Source: Rhodospirillales bacterium RIFCSPLOWO2_02_FULL_58_16 (lineage in GTDB: Bacteria > Pseudomonadota > Alphaproteobacteria > Rhodospirillales > 2-02-FULL-58-16). From it: DNA of 33,146 nt. The DNA lies in assembly GCA_001830425.1 (NCBI GenBank), contig MIAA01000002.1, positions 36,630 to 69,775 on the forward strand, in the 5' to 3' direction. The position numbers were made by a program, and so were the translations under genes. Shown here piece after piece: positions 1 to 11,861 of this stretch (positions are counted from its first letter, which is position 1; each line of letters starts with the position of its first letter). The notes beneath the pieces were generated by a model. It was not told the origin of the DNA. It worked only from the letters and a program-made list of their open reading frames with translations, and searched no databases.

Positions 1-1359
1 ACTAAAAAATACGACTACGATCTGATCTGCATCGGGGCCGGTTCCGGCGGGGTGCGCGCCTCGCGCATGGCGGCCCAATTCGGCGCCAAGGTCGCCATCA
101 TCGAAGAGAGCCGGGTCGGCGGAACCTGCGTGATCAGGGGCTGCGTCGCCAAGAAGCTTCTTGTCTACGGCGCTCATTTCGCCGACGACTTCAAGGACGC
201 CGCCGGCTACGGCTGGACGGTCGGCGAAACCGACTTTGACTGGGCCAGGCTGGTCACCGCCAAAAACCGCGAGATCGACCGCCTGAACGGCATCTACGTT
301 AATATGCTGCGCGCCAACGGCGTTGACATCATTGAGGGCCGGGGCGTCCTCGCCGACGCCCACACGGTAGAAGCGGCGGGCAAGACCCTCACCGCCGGGC
401 ATATCCTGATCGCCGTCGGCTCATGGCCGACCATCCCCCGGATTCCCGGCATCGAGCATGTCATAACCTCCAACGAGGCGCTGGACCTGATGAGTCTCCC
501 CAAGCGCATGGTGATTGTCGGCGCCGGTTATATCGCCGTCGAGTTCGCCGGAATTTTCAACGCCCTCGGCGTTGAGGTCACCGAGATTCTGCGCGCCGAC
601 AAGGTGTTGCGCGGCTTTGACGATGATCTGAGAAAAGCCCTCGGCGAGGAGATGGGCAAGCACGGCGTCAACCTCATGGTAAAAACCGTAGTTGACAGCA
701 TCGACAAGACGGGCGGCGGGTACACCCTGAACCTGCACGGCGGCGACGTGGTGAAAGCCGATCTGGTGATGTACGCCACCGGGCGCGCTCCCAAAACCTC
801 GGGGCTGGGCCTTAAGGAGGCCGGGATTAAACTTAATGATAAGGGCGCGGTGGAGGTTGACGAATACTCGCGCTCATCAAGAAAAAGCGTCTTCGCCGTC
901 GGCGACGCCACCGACCGCATGAACCTGACTCCGGTCGCCATTGCCGAGGGAGCGGCGGTCGCCCAAACCCTGTTCAACGACAACCCGACGACGGTGGACT
1001 ACGCCAACATCCCCACCGCCGTCTTCAGTCAACCGCCGCTGGGCACAGTGGGATTGACCGAGGAGCAGGCCAGGGTCAAGCATAAGAACAACGTCGATAT
1101 CTATATTTCAAGATTCAAACCGATGAAGCATTCTCTGTCGGGCCGCGACGAAAAGACCTTGATGAAACTGGTGGTCAATTCCAGGACTGATCGGGTGCTT
1201 GGCTGCCATATGCTGGGCATGGACGCTCCCGAGATCATGCAGGGTCTCGGCATCGCCTTGAAATGCAAAGCCAGGAAATCCCAATTCGACGCCACGGTCG
1301 GCATCCACCCGTCAGCCGCCGAGGAATTTGTCACCATGCGCACTAGATCAACGCCTTGA
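1..1359 (+). CDS. gor: Glutathione-disulfide reductase (5' end at window edge)
   Basis: FAD- and NADPH-dependent reduction of glutathione disulfide in the cytoplasm. The frame is open from base 1 (T-K-K-Y-D-Y-D-L-I...), so probably only the initiator codon lies outside the window. A first in-window GTG at 52 would cut off half of the FAD-binding GAGSGG motif and is not the start. Visible features: N-terminal Rossmann GxGxxG; redox-active disulfide motif GGTCVIRGCVAKK (C-x4-C); a second dinucleotide-binding motif GAGYIAVEFAG followed by arginines suited to NADPH; a GDATD FAD-contact motif; and the C-terminal HPSAAEE motif that supplies the catalytic His/Glu. About 452 residues, normal for the family. 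The arginines after the second Rossmann motif and the VIRGC active site favour glutathione reductase over lipoamide dehydrogenase or mercuric reductase. Functional assignment is strong; substrate is inferred from family. Confidence 0.9.
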   Translation, partial: TKKYDYDLICIGAGSGGVRASRMAAQFGAKVAIIEESRVGGTCVIRGCVAKKLLVYGAHFADDFKDAAGYGWTVGETDFDWARLVTAKNREIDRLNGIYVNMLRANGVDIIEGRGVLADAHTVEAAGKTLTAGHILIAVGSWPTIPRIPGIEHVITSNEALDLMSLPKRMVIVGAGYIAVEFAGIFNALGVEVTEILRADKVLRGFDDDLRKALGEEMGKHGVNLMVKTVVDSIDKTGGGYTLNLHGGDVVKADLVMYATGRAPKTSGLGLKEAGIKLNDKGAVEVDEYSRSSRKSVFAVGDATDRMNLTPVAIAEGAAVAQTLFNDNPTTVDYANIPTAVFSQPPLGTVGLTEEQARVKHKNNVDIYISRFKPMKHSLSGRDEKTLMKLVVNSRTDRVLGCHMLGMDAPEIMQGLGIALKCKARKSQFDATVGIHPSAAEEFVTMRTRSTP

Positions 1360-1423
1360 CCTTGTGATACATTCAATCAAAGTCGCGATGCGCCGCAGGA
1401 CTAAAATTTGGAGCAATTGAAAA

Positions 1424-3574
1424 ATGATAAATCTCAGGATATCCGCCAAACTTCCCATCGTCATCGTCGCCCTGGCCGTCATTGCTTCGATGGTGACCGG
1501 CTACGTCGCCTTTACGCAGTCGGAAGCGGCGCTGGAAAAAACCGCTTTTGAAAAAATCAACGCGGCCCATGACGGGCGTATTTCCGAACTGACTAATTAT
1601 CTCAATATGATCAAGGAAGACGTTCTTGCCGTCTCCTCCAATCATATGACTATCGACGGGCTTGAGGCCTTCGAGGAAGGATGGAGCGCGCTCGGCGACA
1701 CGGTGACGCAAAGTCTTCAGAAACTCTACATCACCGATAACCCGAACAAGGCCGGCGAAAAACATAAGCTTGACGCCGCCCCCGACAGCTCCAAATACAG
1801 CATCGCCCACAAGAAATTTCACCCATGGTTCCGCAAGTTCCTGCTGGCCAGGGAATACTACGACATCTTCCTGATTAACCATGAAGGCAAGGTCGTCTAC
1901 ACGGTTTACAAGGAAGCGGACTTCGGCACCGACCTGACCACCGGCCAGTGGAAAGACACCGATCTAGGCAAGATATACAAGACGTTAAGCGCCAATTTCA
2001 AGGAAGGCTATGTCGCCTTTACCGATTTTGCTCCTTACGCGCCCAGCGCCGGCGTACCCGCCGGCTTCATAGGAACTCCCGTTTTTGACCACAAGGGAGG
2101 CCGTCACGGCATGCTGGTCTTCCAGATGCCTGTTGAGCGCCTCAACAACATCATGCAGCAGGCCACGGGCATGGGTGAAACCGGCGAGACATATCTGGTC
2201 GGCGGCGACAAGACCATGCGCAGCGATTCCCGCTTCACCAAGAAGGGCGAGACCGACATCCTCAAATCCAGGGATGATTCTGCGGGCGTGCGCGAAGCGC
2301 TGTCCGGCAAGGACGTCACCCTGGTCGCCACTGATCGCCACGGCGACGAGACGCTGATGACCGCCGCTCCGCTTAATTTTCTGGGCGTAACCTGGGCGGT
2401 CGTCGCCAACATCGACATGGCGGAAGTCGATATACCGGTCGGCGAGATGCGTAACTCGATGATGACGGCCATCCTCATCATGGCGGCGGTCTTGACCGCC
2501 ATAGGTTTATTCTTTGCGCGGTCTATTTCCAATCCCATCGGCGCCATGACCGGAGCCATGGGAGAATTGGCCGGCGGCAACCTGGAGGTGAACATTCCCT
2601 CTCAGGACAAGACCGATGAAATCGGCGAGATGGCGGCGGCGGTTCAGGTTTTCAAGGACAACGCCATCAGGGTCAAGGAGATGGAGGCCAAGCAGGTGGA
2701 GATGGAACGCCGCGCCGCCGAGGAAAAGAAGGCCTTGATGATGAAGATGGCGGACGACTTTGATTCCCGCGTCGGCGGCGTTGTTGAATCGGTTTCTTCG
2801 GCGTCTACCGAAATGCAGTCATCGTCTCAGGCTATGGCGGCGACGGCCGAGCAAACCACTCGTCAGGCAACGGCGGTGGCCGCCGCTTCCGAAGAGGCTT
2901 CGACCAACGTCCAGACGGTGGCGGCGGCGGCGGAGGAACTGTCCAGTTCGATCTCCGAGATCAGTCGGCAGGTATCTCAATCTTCCGAAATCGCCGGCAG
3001 GGCGGTCAATGACGCCAAAAAAACCGATGCGGAGATTCAGGGCCTCGCCGCCGCCGCTCAGAAAATCGGCGAGGTTGTGGCCTTGATCACCGATATTGCC
3101 GACCAGACCAACCTGCTGGCGCTGAACGCCACCATTGAGGCGGCGCGCGCCGGCGACGCCGGCAAGGGCTTTGCGGTGGTGGCTTCCGAGGTTAAAAACC
3201 TGGCCAACCAGACGGCCAAGGCGACCGAGGAAATCGGCAGCCAGATCGGCGACATCCAAAGCGCCACCGACAGAGCGGTAACCGCCATCAAAGGCATCGT
3301 CAAGACGATCAGCGACATAGACGAGATCGCCGCCGCCATTTCCGCAGCGGTGGAGGAGCAAGGCGCCGCCACCCAGGAGATCGCCCGTAACGTCGAGCAG
3401 GCGGCGGCCGGCACCAATGAGGTGTCCTCCAACATCGCCGGCGTCACCCAGGCGGCTAACGAAACGGGTCAGGCGGCAAGCCAGATACAGGAAGCCTCGT
3501 CCGAACTTTCGCGGCAGTCGGAGACGCTGAAGGGCGAGGTGGCCAAGTTCCTGGCCCAGATACGATCAAGTTGA
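1424..3574 (+). CDS. Methyl-accepting chemotaxis protein with periplasmic Cache-like sensor
   Basis: Chemoreceptor of 716 residues in the inner membrane, signalling to CheA/CheW. Layout: TM1 about residues 11-30, a large periplasmic ligand-binding region of about 310 residues that looks like a double Cache domain, TM2 about 346-366, HAMP about 368-420, then a long coiled-coil signalling domain. The highly conserved hairpin tip (DQTNLLALNATIEAARAG) lies near residue 560. A GGAG Shine-Dalgarno sits about 9 bases before the ATG. It starts 64 bp after gor and is probably transcribed separately. No terminal CheR-tethering pentapeptide is seen (ends IRSS). The ligand cannot be predicted from the sequence. 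Confidence 0.93.
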   Translation: MINLRISAKLPIVIVALAVIASMVTGYVAFTQSEAALEKTAFEKINAAHDGRISELTNYLNMIKEDVLAVSSNHMTIDGLEAFEEGWSALGDTVTQSLQKLYITDNPNKAGEKHKLDAAPDSSKYSIAHKKFHPWFRKFLLAREYYDIFLINHEGKVVYTVYKEADFGTDLTTGQWKDTDLGKIYKTLSANFKEGYVAFTDFAPYAPSAGVPAGFIGTPVFDHKGGRHGMLVFQMPVERLNNIMQQATGMGETGETYLVGGDKTMRSDSRFTKKGETDILKSRDDSAGVREALSGKDVTLVATDRHGDETLMTAAPLNFLGVTWAVVANIDMAEVDIPVGEMRNSMMTAILIMAAVLTAIGLFFARSISNPIGAMTGAMGELAGGNLEVNIPSQDKTDEIGEMAAAVQVFKDNAIRVKEMEAKQVEMERRAAEEKKALMMKMADDFDSRVGGVVESVSSASTEMQSSSQAMAATAEQTTRQATAVAAASEEASTNVQTVAAAAEELSSSISEISRQVSQSSEIAGRAVNDAKKTDAEIQGLAAAAQKIGEVVALITDIADQTNLLALNATIEAARAGDAGKGFAVVASEVKNLANQTAKATEEIGSQIGDIQSATDRAVTAIKGIVKTISDIDEIAAAISAAVEEQGAATQEIARNVEQAAAGTNEVSSNIAGVTQAANETGQAASQIQEASSELSRQSETLKGEVAKFLAQIRSS

Positions 3575-3695
3575 TCCCGGAGCATTATCCGGCAAATTAG
3601 TTATTTTTTTGCAAGTGAACACTGGACCTCGCCCGCTTTTACGGTTAAACCCGGCCTATCTTTTTTTTATCTCTAAATTGTAGGGGATCATCGCC

Positions 3696-3968
3696 ATGAA
3701 TAAATCGGACCTTGCCACTGCTGTCGCCGAAGCTGCCGGCCTTTCCAAGGCCAGCGCCGCTGCCGCCGTGGACGCTACCTTTGACGCCATCACCGCCGCT
3801 CTGAAGTCCGGTGGCGAAGTTCGTCTCACCGGATTTGGAAGTTTCAGCGTCTCAAAGCGTCCCGCCCGTTCCGGTCGGAACCCCCAGACCGGCGCGACGA
3901 TTAAAATCGCCGCTTCCACACAACCGAAGTTCAAGGCCGGCAAGGGATTGAAGGACGCCGTAAACTAA
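3696..3968 (+). CDS. HU-family DNA-binding protein
   Basis: A 90-residue histone-like nucleoid protein, the usual HU length. It begins MNKSDL and has the dimerising helices (residues 1-45), the conserved GFGSF turn at about residue 47, and the basic beta-arm with RxGRNPQTG. The arm intercalates at a DNA bend. An AGGGGA ribosome-binding site lies upstream and a strong intrinsic terminator follows, so this is a single-gene transcription unit. HU versus IHF cannot be settled absolutely, but the arm sequence and length match HU subunits better than IhfA/IhfB. Confidence 0.93.
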   Translation: MNKSDLATAVAEAAGLSKASAAAAVDATFDAITAALKSGGEVRLTGFGSFSVSKRPARSGRNPQTGATIKIAASTQPKFKAGKGLKDAVN

Positions 3969-3994
3969 CGTCCGAAAAATTCTACGTTATTATG

Positions 3995-4032
3995 AAACCC
4001 CTTCGGCGCAGTCGCCGGAGGGGTTTTGTTTT
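3995..4032 (+). terminator. Intrinsic terminator after HU gene
   Basis: GC-rich hairpin: AAACCCC plus an inner TTCGGCG arm pairs with CGCCGG plus AGGGGTTT, followed by TTTTGTTTT. It lies 26 bases past the HU stop codon. Confidence 0.85.
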
Positions 4033-4080
4033 GTGCGCCCCTGTTGCGTTTCATGTGCGGGAATTACACCAATGGCCGTA

Positions 4081-4189
4081 GTTTTGAAACACAGAGGCAC
4101 AAAGACGCAGAGAGAATATTTTTCCTTGCTTTTTCTTGTTTCTCTATACCTCCTCTGTGTCTCTGAGCCTCTGTGGTGGTTCATAAAAC
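4081..4189. repeat. Long imperfect inverted-repeat element (CAGAGGCAC type)
   Basis: Left arm 4081-4115 (contains ACACAGAGGCACAAAGAC) is an imperfect inverted copy of right arm 4150-4189 (contains CTCTGTGTCTCTGAGCC). The AT-rich centre is about 35 bp. Both tips carry GTTTT/AAAAC. Palindromic intergenic elements with this CACAGAGGCACAGAGAC core recur in many bacterial genomes. No convincing gene overlaps it, although the element is open in one frame on each strand. The remaining 4190-4306 carries a short fragment (aacttccccctccttgataa) resembling half of the palindrome at 9021-9096 and nothing else I can support. Confidence 0.7.
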
Positions 4190-4306
4190 AGTGCTTATTC
4201 CAGTCAACGCGCCGGACGTTGAGGACATCGGCGGCAACTTCCCCCTCCTTGATAAAGAGAGAAAAGCGCGGGGGCTGCCATGGGTCAATGATTAAGGCCG
4301 ATGATA

Positions 4307-4858
4307 TTAATGTTCAAAGTCGCTTCTGGTAAACAGGGAGACAAGCTCGATGCCGTGAGCCGCCAGATTTTCCCTTGCCCCTTCCGAGCGATCGACAATC
4401 GAGATCACCTTTGAAACGCGGCATCCCATATCTCTTACGGCTTTAACCGCTTTCAGAATGGAACCGCCGGTCGTGGTCACATCGTCAAAGAGCACGACAT
4501 CGGAGTTTTCCTTCAAATGACCGCCTATCAGCTCTTCCCTGCCGTGTCCCTTGGCTTCCTTCCTGACAAAGAAAGAGCGCAACGGCCGCTCAGGCAAACT
4601 TTTCACGGTTACCGCCAAAACAACGGGAACGGCCCCCATTTCAATTCCGCCGATAAAGTCGATATGATCATCTCCCAGGATTTCAAGGATCAGCTCCGCA
4701 GCAAGATTGGCGCCCTCCGGATCAAACATCGTTTTTTTCATATCGAAAAAAACATCACTCATCCCGCCGGAGGCAAGCCGGTAGGCCCCCCCTTTAAACA
4801 AAGACAAGCTCTTGATAACCTCCAGCAGGCGCTGACGTTTATCGTCCTGATTCTGCAT
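4307..4858 (-). CDS. pyrE: Orotate phosphoribosyltransferase
   Basis: Transfers phosphoribose from PRPP to orotate to give OMP, the fifth step of de novo pyrimidine synthesis, in the cytoplasm. The PRPP-binding signature VVLFDDVTTTGGS is intact, and GGIEMGAVPV plus the RKEAKGHG flexible-loop motif match the family. With the ATG at 4858 the protein is 183 residues. The frame stays open to a TTG at 4897 (196 residues). Neither start has a strong ribosome-binding site, so the start is uncertain. It is divergent from the sigma54 regulator at 5070 and not part of an obvious operon. Confidence 0.88.
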   Translation of the reverse strand: MQNQDDKRQRLLEVIKSLSLFKGGAYRLASGGMSDVFFDMKKTMFDPEGANLAAELILEILGDDHIDFIGGIEMGAVPVVLAVTVKSLPERPLRSFFVRKEAKGHGREELIGGHLKENSDVVLFDDVTTTGGSILKAVKAVRDMGCRVSKVISIVDRSEGARENLAAHGIELVSLFTRSDFEH

Positions 4859-5023
4859 ATTGGACACCGAGGCGTAATTCTGTGACTGACCAACCAATAA
4901 TCACAAGATATTGTATATTATCCTGCGCCCAATAGCTATATATTGACGCAGGTGGGCTAATAGTACGAAGCATTTCTGCGTTTGTCACGATAATTCATGT
5001 TGTTATTGTCAGTCGCAGCCGAT

Positions 5024-5041
5024 AATGTGAACGTTCACATT
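5024..5041. promoter_or_regulatory. Perfect 18-bp palindrome, candidate operator
   Basis: AATGTGAACGTTCACATT is exactly self-complementary and ends 28 bases before the ATG of the sigma54 regulator. The half-site TGTGA/TCACA resembles CRP/FNR-family sites, but the spacer is 4 rather than 6 bases, so a different dimeric repressor or autoregulation is as likely. It sits in the pyrE/regulator intergenic region. Confidence 0.55.
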
Positions 5042-5069
5042 TAAACAAAATGAACGGATAAAAGCGTCC

Positions 5070-8567
<3,498 letters not shown>

Positions 8568-8644
8568 ACCGGCTTCATTGACAGCGACCGGCGCAGTTTG
8601 TAGAAGGCACCGTCCGGGTGCGACTAATCCGGTGACACGATAAA

Positions 8645-8734
8645 GGATGGGTGGCCGAGAGGCTGAAGGCGCTGGTTTGCTAAACCAGTATACGGGAAAC
8701 TGTATCGCGGGTTCGAATCCCGCCCCATCCGCCA
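8645..8734 (+). tRNA. tRNA-Ser (anticodon GCT)
   Basis: The acceptor arm GGATGGG pairs with CCCATCC, followed by discriminator G and an encoded CCA. The anticodon stem CTGGT/ACCAG encloses loop TTGCTAA, giving anticodon GCT (reads AGC/AGU). A long variable arm and a T-arm GCGGGTTCGAATCCCGC are present. Length 90 nt, typical for a class II tRNA. Confidence 0.97.
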
Positions 8735-8974
8735 TTACCTAACCCATTGTTTTAATTGGCTTTTTGTCATTTTAACGCCCCAATTCGTCCCGTAGTTTCC
8801 AAGGCTTGTCGGCAATACGGCATCGCCGGGCGGGACGGAGAGACTGATCGGTCCCGGATTATGCGGTCCCAATGCGCAAATATACTCCCCTTTAAAGACG
8901 GCATTCCCCAGGCGCAAACCTTCCGCAAAATTTTCCTACTGCTCGACCCGCAAGCCCTTGAGAAGGCTTTTGTT

Positions 8975-9162
8975 TTCTAGTGGATTGACTCTAACAAATG
9001 TTTCCCGCGCTTTACGCAATTTAACCCCTCCTAACCTCCCCTTCGTAAGGGGAGGAACTTTTCCCCTCCTTACCAAGGAGGGGTCGGGGGAGGTTAACTC
9101 CCCGATCTCCCGGTTTAAGCCGGACTTCACCGAAATAGGAATCGTCTGACACTCCACTAGAA
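8975..9162. repeat. MITE-like element with 10-bp terminal inverted repeats and internal stem-loops
   Basis: Terminal inverted repeats TTCTAGTGGA (8975-8984) and TCCACTAGAA (9153-9162) are perfect and bracket a nested palindrome at 9021-9096. There TTAACC...GGTTAA closes two inner hairpins (CCTCCCC/GGGGAGG and CCCCTCCTT/AAGGAGGGG). No transposase or clear target-site duplication is present. Besides this element, the gap 8735-9316 contains a weak AAGCC/GGCTT hairpin with TTTTGTTTT at about 8952-8976 (possible plus-strand terminator), and no gene I can support. Confidence 0.55.
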
Positions 9163-9316
9163 CTTTTCGCTGTTCCTGCCGGTCGAGCGGCAGCCGTAAG
9201 GCTTCCTTAAGCTTGGCTGCCGTCAGCGGCGGCGGCGGAGAGCGGAGGCGGAGATGTATGGCGGCAACAGCGGATGACTTTAAGTCATTCCCGATCACTG
9301 GACATCCCTCATCATG

Positions 9317-9844
9317 TCATTGCTTCGCGCAGGGATTCATAACCTTGCTTTGGAACTTCTTTTGCAATTCGCCGACGTACGCCGCCAACGCCGCCAATTC
9401 CCTGGACTCCCAAGCCAGCGGCTTGGCCTCCATGGGCGCCACCATGCAGAACTGCACCATTTCATCCAAATGGACGGATTTCACCTTGCCCATCTCGGCC
9501 GCCATCGCCACGAAATGGGGATAAGGCTCGGCGAAGCCGGGCATGAACGCCTTGTTGTCTTCGTGACAACTGCTGCAAGACAGCCCGTTGGTGCTGAGTT
9601 TCTGGTCCTTGAACAGGCGTTCGCCCTCCTTGGCGAGTGAGGCGGGATCACCCTTAAAAAGGCTTGTCCCTGCCGGTCGGGTGACCAGTTTGGAGTCGAT
9701 CCCCGGCATGGCCGCACACGGATTTGCCGCCACGGGCGCACAAGGATTTGCCGCCATGGCGCCGGTCGCCGCCATTGCCGTTATCAGCGCCGCCGCCATA
9801 AACAAAAAGATGCGGCGAAGGGTATACTCGTTTCGGTTCATCAT
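9317..9844 (-). CDS. Exported monohaem cytochrome c with NPCA motifs
   Basis: Last gene of the 13-gene operon. 175 residues with a Sec signal peptide (about 1-31, ...ATGAMA|A). A single haem-c site CSSCH lies at C90-H94, and a downstream methionine (M101 in AFMPGF, or one in the later CMVAPME) is a candidate sixth ligand. Just after the signal peptide it carries NPCAPV and NPCAAM, and it ends NPCAKQ, motifs shared with the tiny neighbour at 9906-10109. The start was chosen at ATG 9844 (GAGG upstream); the frame continues upstream through the neighbour but without family-like sequence. It is probably a periplasmic electron carrier for the operon. No convincing U-tract terminator follows. Confidence 0.82.
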   Translation of the reverse strand: MMNRNEYTLRRIFLFMAAALITAMAATGAMAANPCAPVAANPCAAMPGIDSKLVTRPAGTSLFKGDPASLAKEGERLFKDQKLSTNGLSCSSCHEDNKAFMPGFAEPYPHFVAMAAEMGKVKSVHLDEMVQFCMVAPMEAKPLAWESRELAALAAYVGELQKKFQSKVMNPCAKQ

Positions 9845-9905
9845 GACAGGAATCCTCAAAAGACAAGGACCGGCCACCCTCCCGGGCGACCGGTCGCGGG
9901 TCCGG

Positions 9906-10109
9906 TTACTTTTTGGGAGCGCAAGGATTGCCGGCCTTGGGAGCGCAGGGATTTTCCGTCTTCGGAGCACACGGATTGGCGGCTTTCTTGTCCTCCATCG
10001 GCTTTGCGGCGCAAGGATTGGCGGTCTGGGCGAAGGCTCCGCCGGAACCGAGAGCGACGAGGCCGCCGACGGCGATGGCCAGAGCCGAGGCACGGATATA
10101 CTTGAACAT
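9906..10109 (-). CDS. Tiny exported protein with four NPCA-K repeats
   Basis: 67 residues with a strong GGAGGA ribosome-binding site 5 bases before ATG 10109. A clear Sec signal peptide (KYIRASALAIAVGG...GAFAQ) leaves a mature part of about 38 residues built from four NPCA(A/P)K units separated by short charged/Gly linkers. Four cysteines, one per unit and no haem motif, suggest metal binding, disulfide pairing or lipid-like attachment; this is inference. The same NPCA motif recurs in the next gene. I do not recognise a named family. Its position in a cytochrome operon suggests a periplasmic accessory, for example in metal or haem delivery or redox buffering, but nothing proves this. Confidence 0.75.
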   Translation of the reverse strand: MFKYIRASALAIAVGGLVALGSGGAFAQTANPCAAKPMEDKKAANPCAPKTENPCAPKAGNPCAPKK

Positions 10110-10190
10110 ACATTCCTCCATAAGTTACGACCGGGCGATATCAAAACCGCGCAGTCAGGTTCACCAGCCAAGACGGCATGGCATCGGTAA

Positions 10191-11861
10191 TCATACGCCT
10201 TCCTTATTGCTGATCGTCGAGGAGACTGCCGACCTCGCCTCGACCCAACGAACCAGCAGGTAAAGCCCGGCGGCGGTCAGCATAACAGCAAACAGAGCGT
10301 ATATGTAAACGCTTGCCGATGCCGGCGCCTCCAGCAGCACATAGCGCCAGGTTGACAGGCTCATGATCATTCCGTGTTCGCCGTTCGAGCCGTCCCAGGC
10401 GTTGACCGCCATGGGAATGAAGCGGCCCGGCTCAAACTGCACGTCGTTTTTGTCGCCGGTGTTGAGCGGACGCTTCATCACCATCGACCAGCGCCCCTGA
10501 TCCCAGACGGCCCTGGATACAACCTGTTGTTGCTCCTCGGCCTGGACCTTGGGAGGCTGGCTCCAGCCCCTGGAATTGGCCTCCTCCACCGCGTGACCGC
10601 CGGCGGCGTCAACATCCGACTTCCATACCCACAGATGAACGGCGCTGGATGAATCACCACGCACGAAATGAGGTTTCTTGGCGCTCTCGGGCGGCTTGAC
10701 GGGAAATTGCAGCGCCACTGCGTCACGGAAGGTCGCAAGTTGGCGCGGCACCATGCCGTTGGCCCGAACATAGGAATTAAAAGCGCCCGGAGCGCGAATA
10801 TCCTTAACGTCGATCTCCTTGTCCGAGGCATGAATGACATCCTTGAAGGGATCGCTCCATTCAATCAGGAAGGCGATCTCCTTGTCATTGTAGACGGCTC
10901 TGACAGTCGCCATCTCGATGCCGGGATTCTGCCAACGGGGAGCGGCCACTACTTGGCCGGTCAGGCGCACGTCCGTCGCCTCGGCGGCGGCCCATCTCGA
11001 ATCATCGGGCGCGTCGGGAACATCGCCCTCGACCTTGCGCACCAACAGAACCTGGCTGTCTGCCTCCTTGTGCTGTAGCGACTTGATAAAATTAGCCAGA
11101 TACCAGCGGTCGGTCTCGTTCAGCGTCTTGGCGAATGAGGGCATCGGCGTGCCGTTGATGCCGGTCGAGAACCGCATGAAAATGTCTTCGACCTCATTGC
11201 CGGCCTTGATCTTCCACGGCAGCGTGACGTTGCGGATACGGATCGGGAAGCCCCAGTCATCCTTGCGATCAAACGCTTTCTGGCCGTCGCCGCGCCCCAA
11301 CTTGCCGTGACATTCCCAGCACTTGGTTTTCTCGAAGATTTCTTTTCCCTTGGCGATGGATTCGGCGTCCAGGGACACTTTATCCTTAGGCAACGCCACC
11401 ACCTTGCCGGTCTTGACCGGGTCCAGAGACGGATCGTTGAATTCAGGGGCGAAGGTCTTAACATAGGCAATCACCGCCCATCGTTCGTCTTCGCTGAGTC
11501 CGTTCTTGATAACGTCGCTGTCGAAGGCCTGCATCCCCGTCCCCGAGAGTCCCCGGCTGACAGTGCGAAACAGATCTTCATTAGTCGGCAATTCGCCGCT
11601 TTGGGTAGTGCGGAACTTGAAAGTGCCGAGCGTGAAATCACGGGGCCGAGGGTCCATATAGGGTGAAGCCGGCCCCTCGCCGTCGCCGAGAAGCCCGTGG
11701 CAGAAACTGCACCGCTTGAAATAAATCAACTTGCCCTTATCCAACAATTCGGGCGTTTCAGGCGGCATCGGCATGGCGGGACGGTCGGCTGCCGCCGCCT
11801 CGCCGGTCGCCAGCGCAAGGCTCGCCATCATCACCATCGCCAGTAGCCATTTGCTAATCAT
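10191..11861 (-). CDS. Dihaem cytochrome c fused to ethylbenzene-dehydrogenase-type haem-b domain
   Basis: 556 residues. The start ATG overlaps the preceding stop (TGATG), so it is translationally coupled. Order: signal peptide (about 1-25), cytochrome c domain with CSFCH (C51-H55), second cytochrome c domain with CWECH (C181-H185), then an EB_dh-like domain (about 285-510). The last is the haem-b-binding fold of the gamma subunits of ethylbenzene dehydrogenase, selenate/chlorate reductases and nitrite oxidoreductase. A C-terminal transmembrane helix (about 520-542) follows, with a short cytoplasmic tail. The family precedent is a gamma subunit that passes electrons between a periplasmic molybdoenzyme and cytochromes; here it is fused to two haem-c modules and tethered to the membrane. 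The role in this system is inferred. Confidence 0.85.
   Translation of the reverse strand: MISKWLLAMVMMASLALATGEAAAADRPAMPMPPETPELLDKGKLIYFKRCSFCHGLLGDGEGPASPYMDPRPRDFTLGTFKFRTTQSGELPTNEDLFRTVSRGLSGTGMQAFDSDVIKNGLSEDERWAVIAYVKTFAPEFNDPSLDPVKTGKVVALPKDKVSLDAESIAKGKEIFEKTKCWECHGKLGRGDGQKAFDRKDDWGFPIRIRNVTLPWKIKAGNEVEDIFMRFSTGINGTPMPSFAKTLNETDRWYLANFIKSLQHKEADSQVLLVRKVEGDVPDAPDDSRWAAAEATDVRLTGQVVAAPRWQNPGIEMATVRAVYNDKEIAFLIEWSDPFKDVIHASDKEIDVKDIRAPGAFNSYVRANGMVPRQLATFRDAVALQFPVKPPESAKKPHFVRGDSSSAVHLWVWKSDVDAAGGHAVEEANSRGWSQPPKVQAEEQQQVVSRAVWDQGRWSMVMKRPLNTGDKNDVQFEPGRFIPMAVNAWDGSNGEHGMIMSLSTWRYVLLEAPASASVYIYALFAVMLTAAGLYLLVRWVEARSAVSSTISNKEGV

Noticed and set aside
4033-4332. Plus-strand open frame of 99 codons over the inverted repeat
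   Set aside because: Runs through the terminator and the palindromic repeat into the end of pyrE; no ribosome-binding site or family likeness.
9845-10171. Upstream extension of the last cytochrome gene to a 284-residue protein
   Set aside because: The extra part overlaps the NPCA gene in another frame and lacks protein-like composition. The ATG at 9844 has a ribosome-binding site and a signal peptide directly after it.
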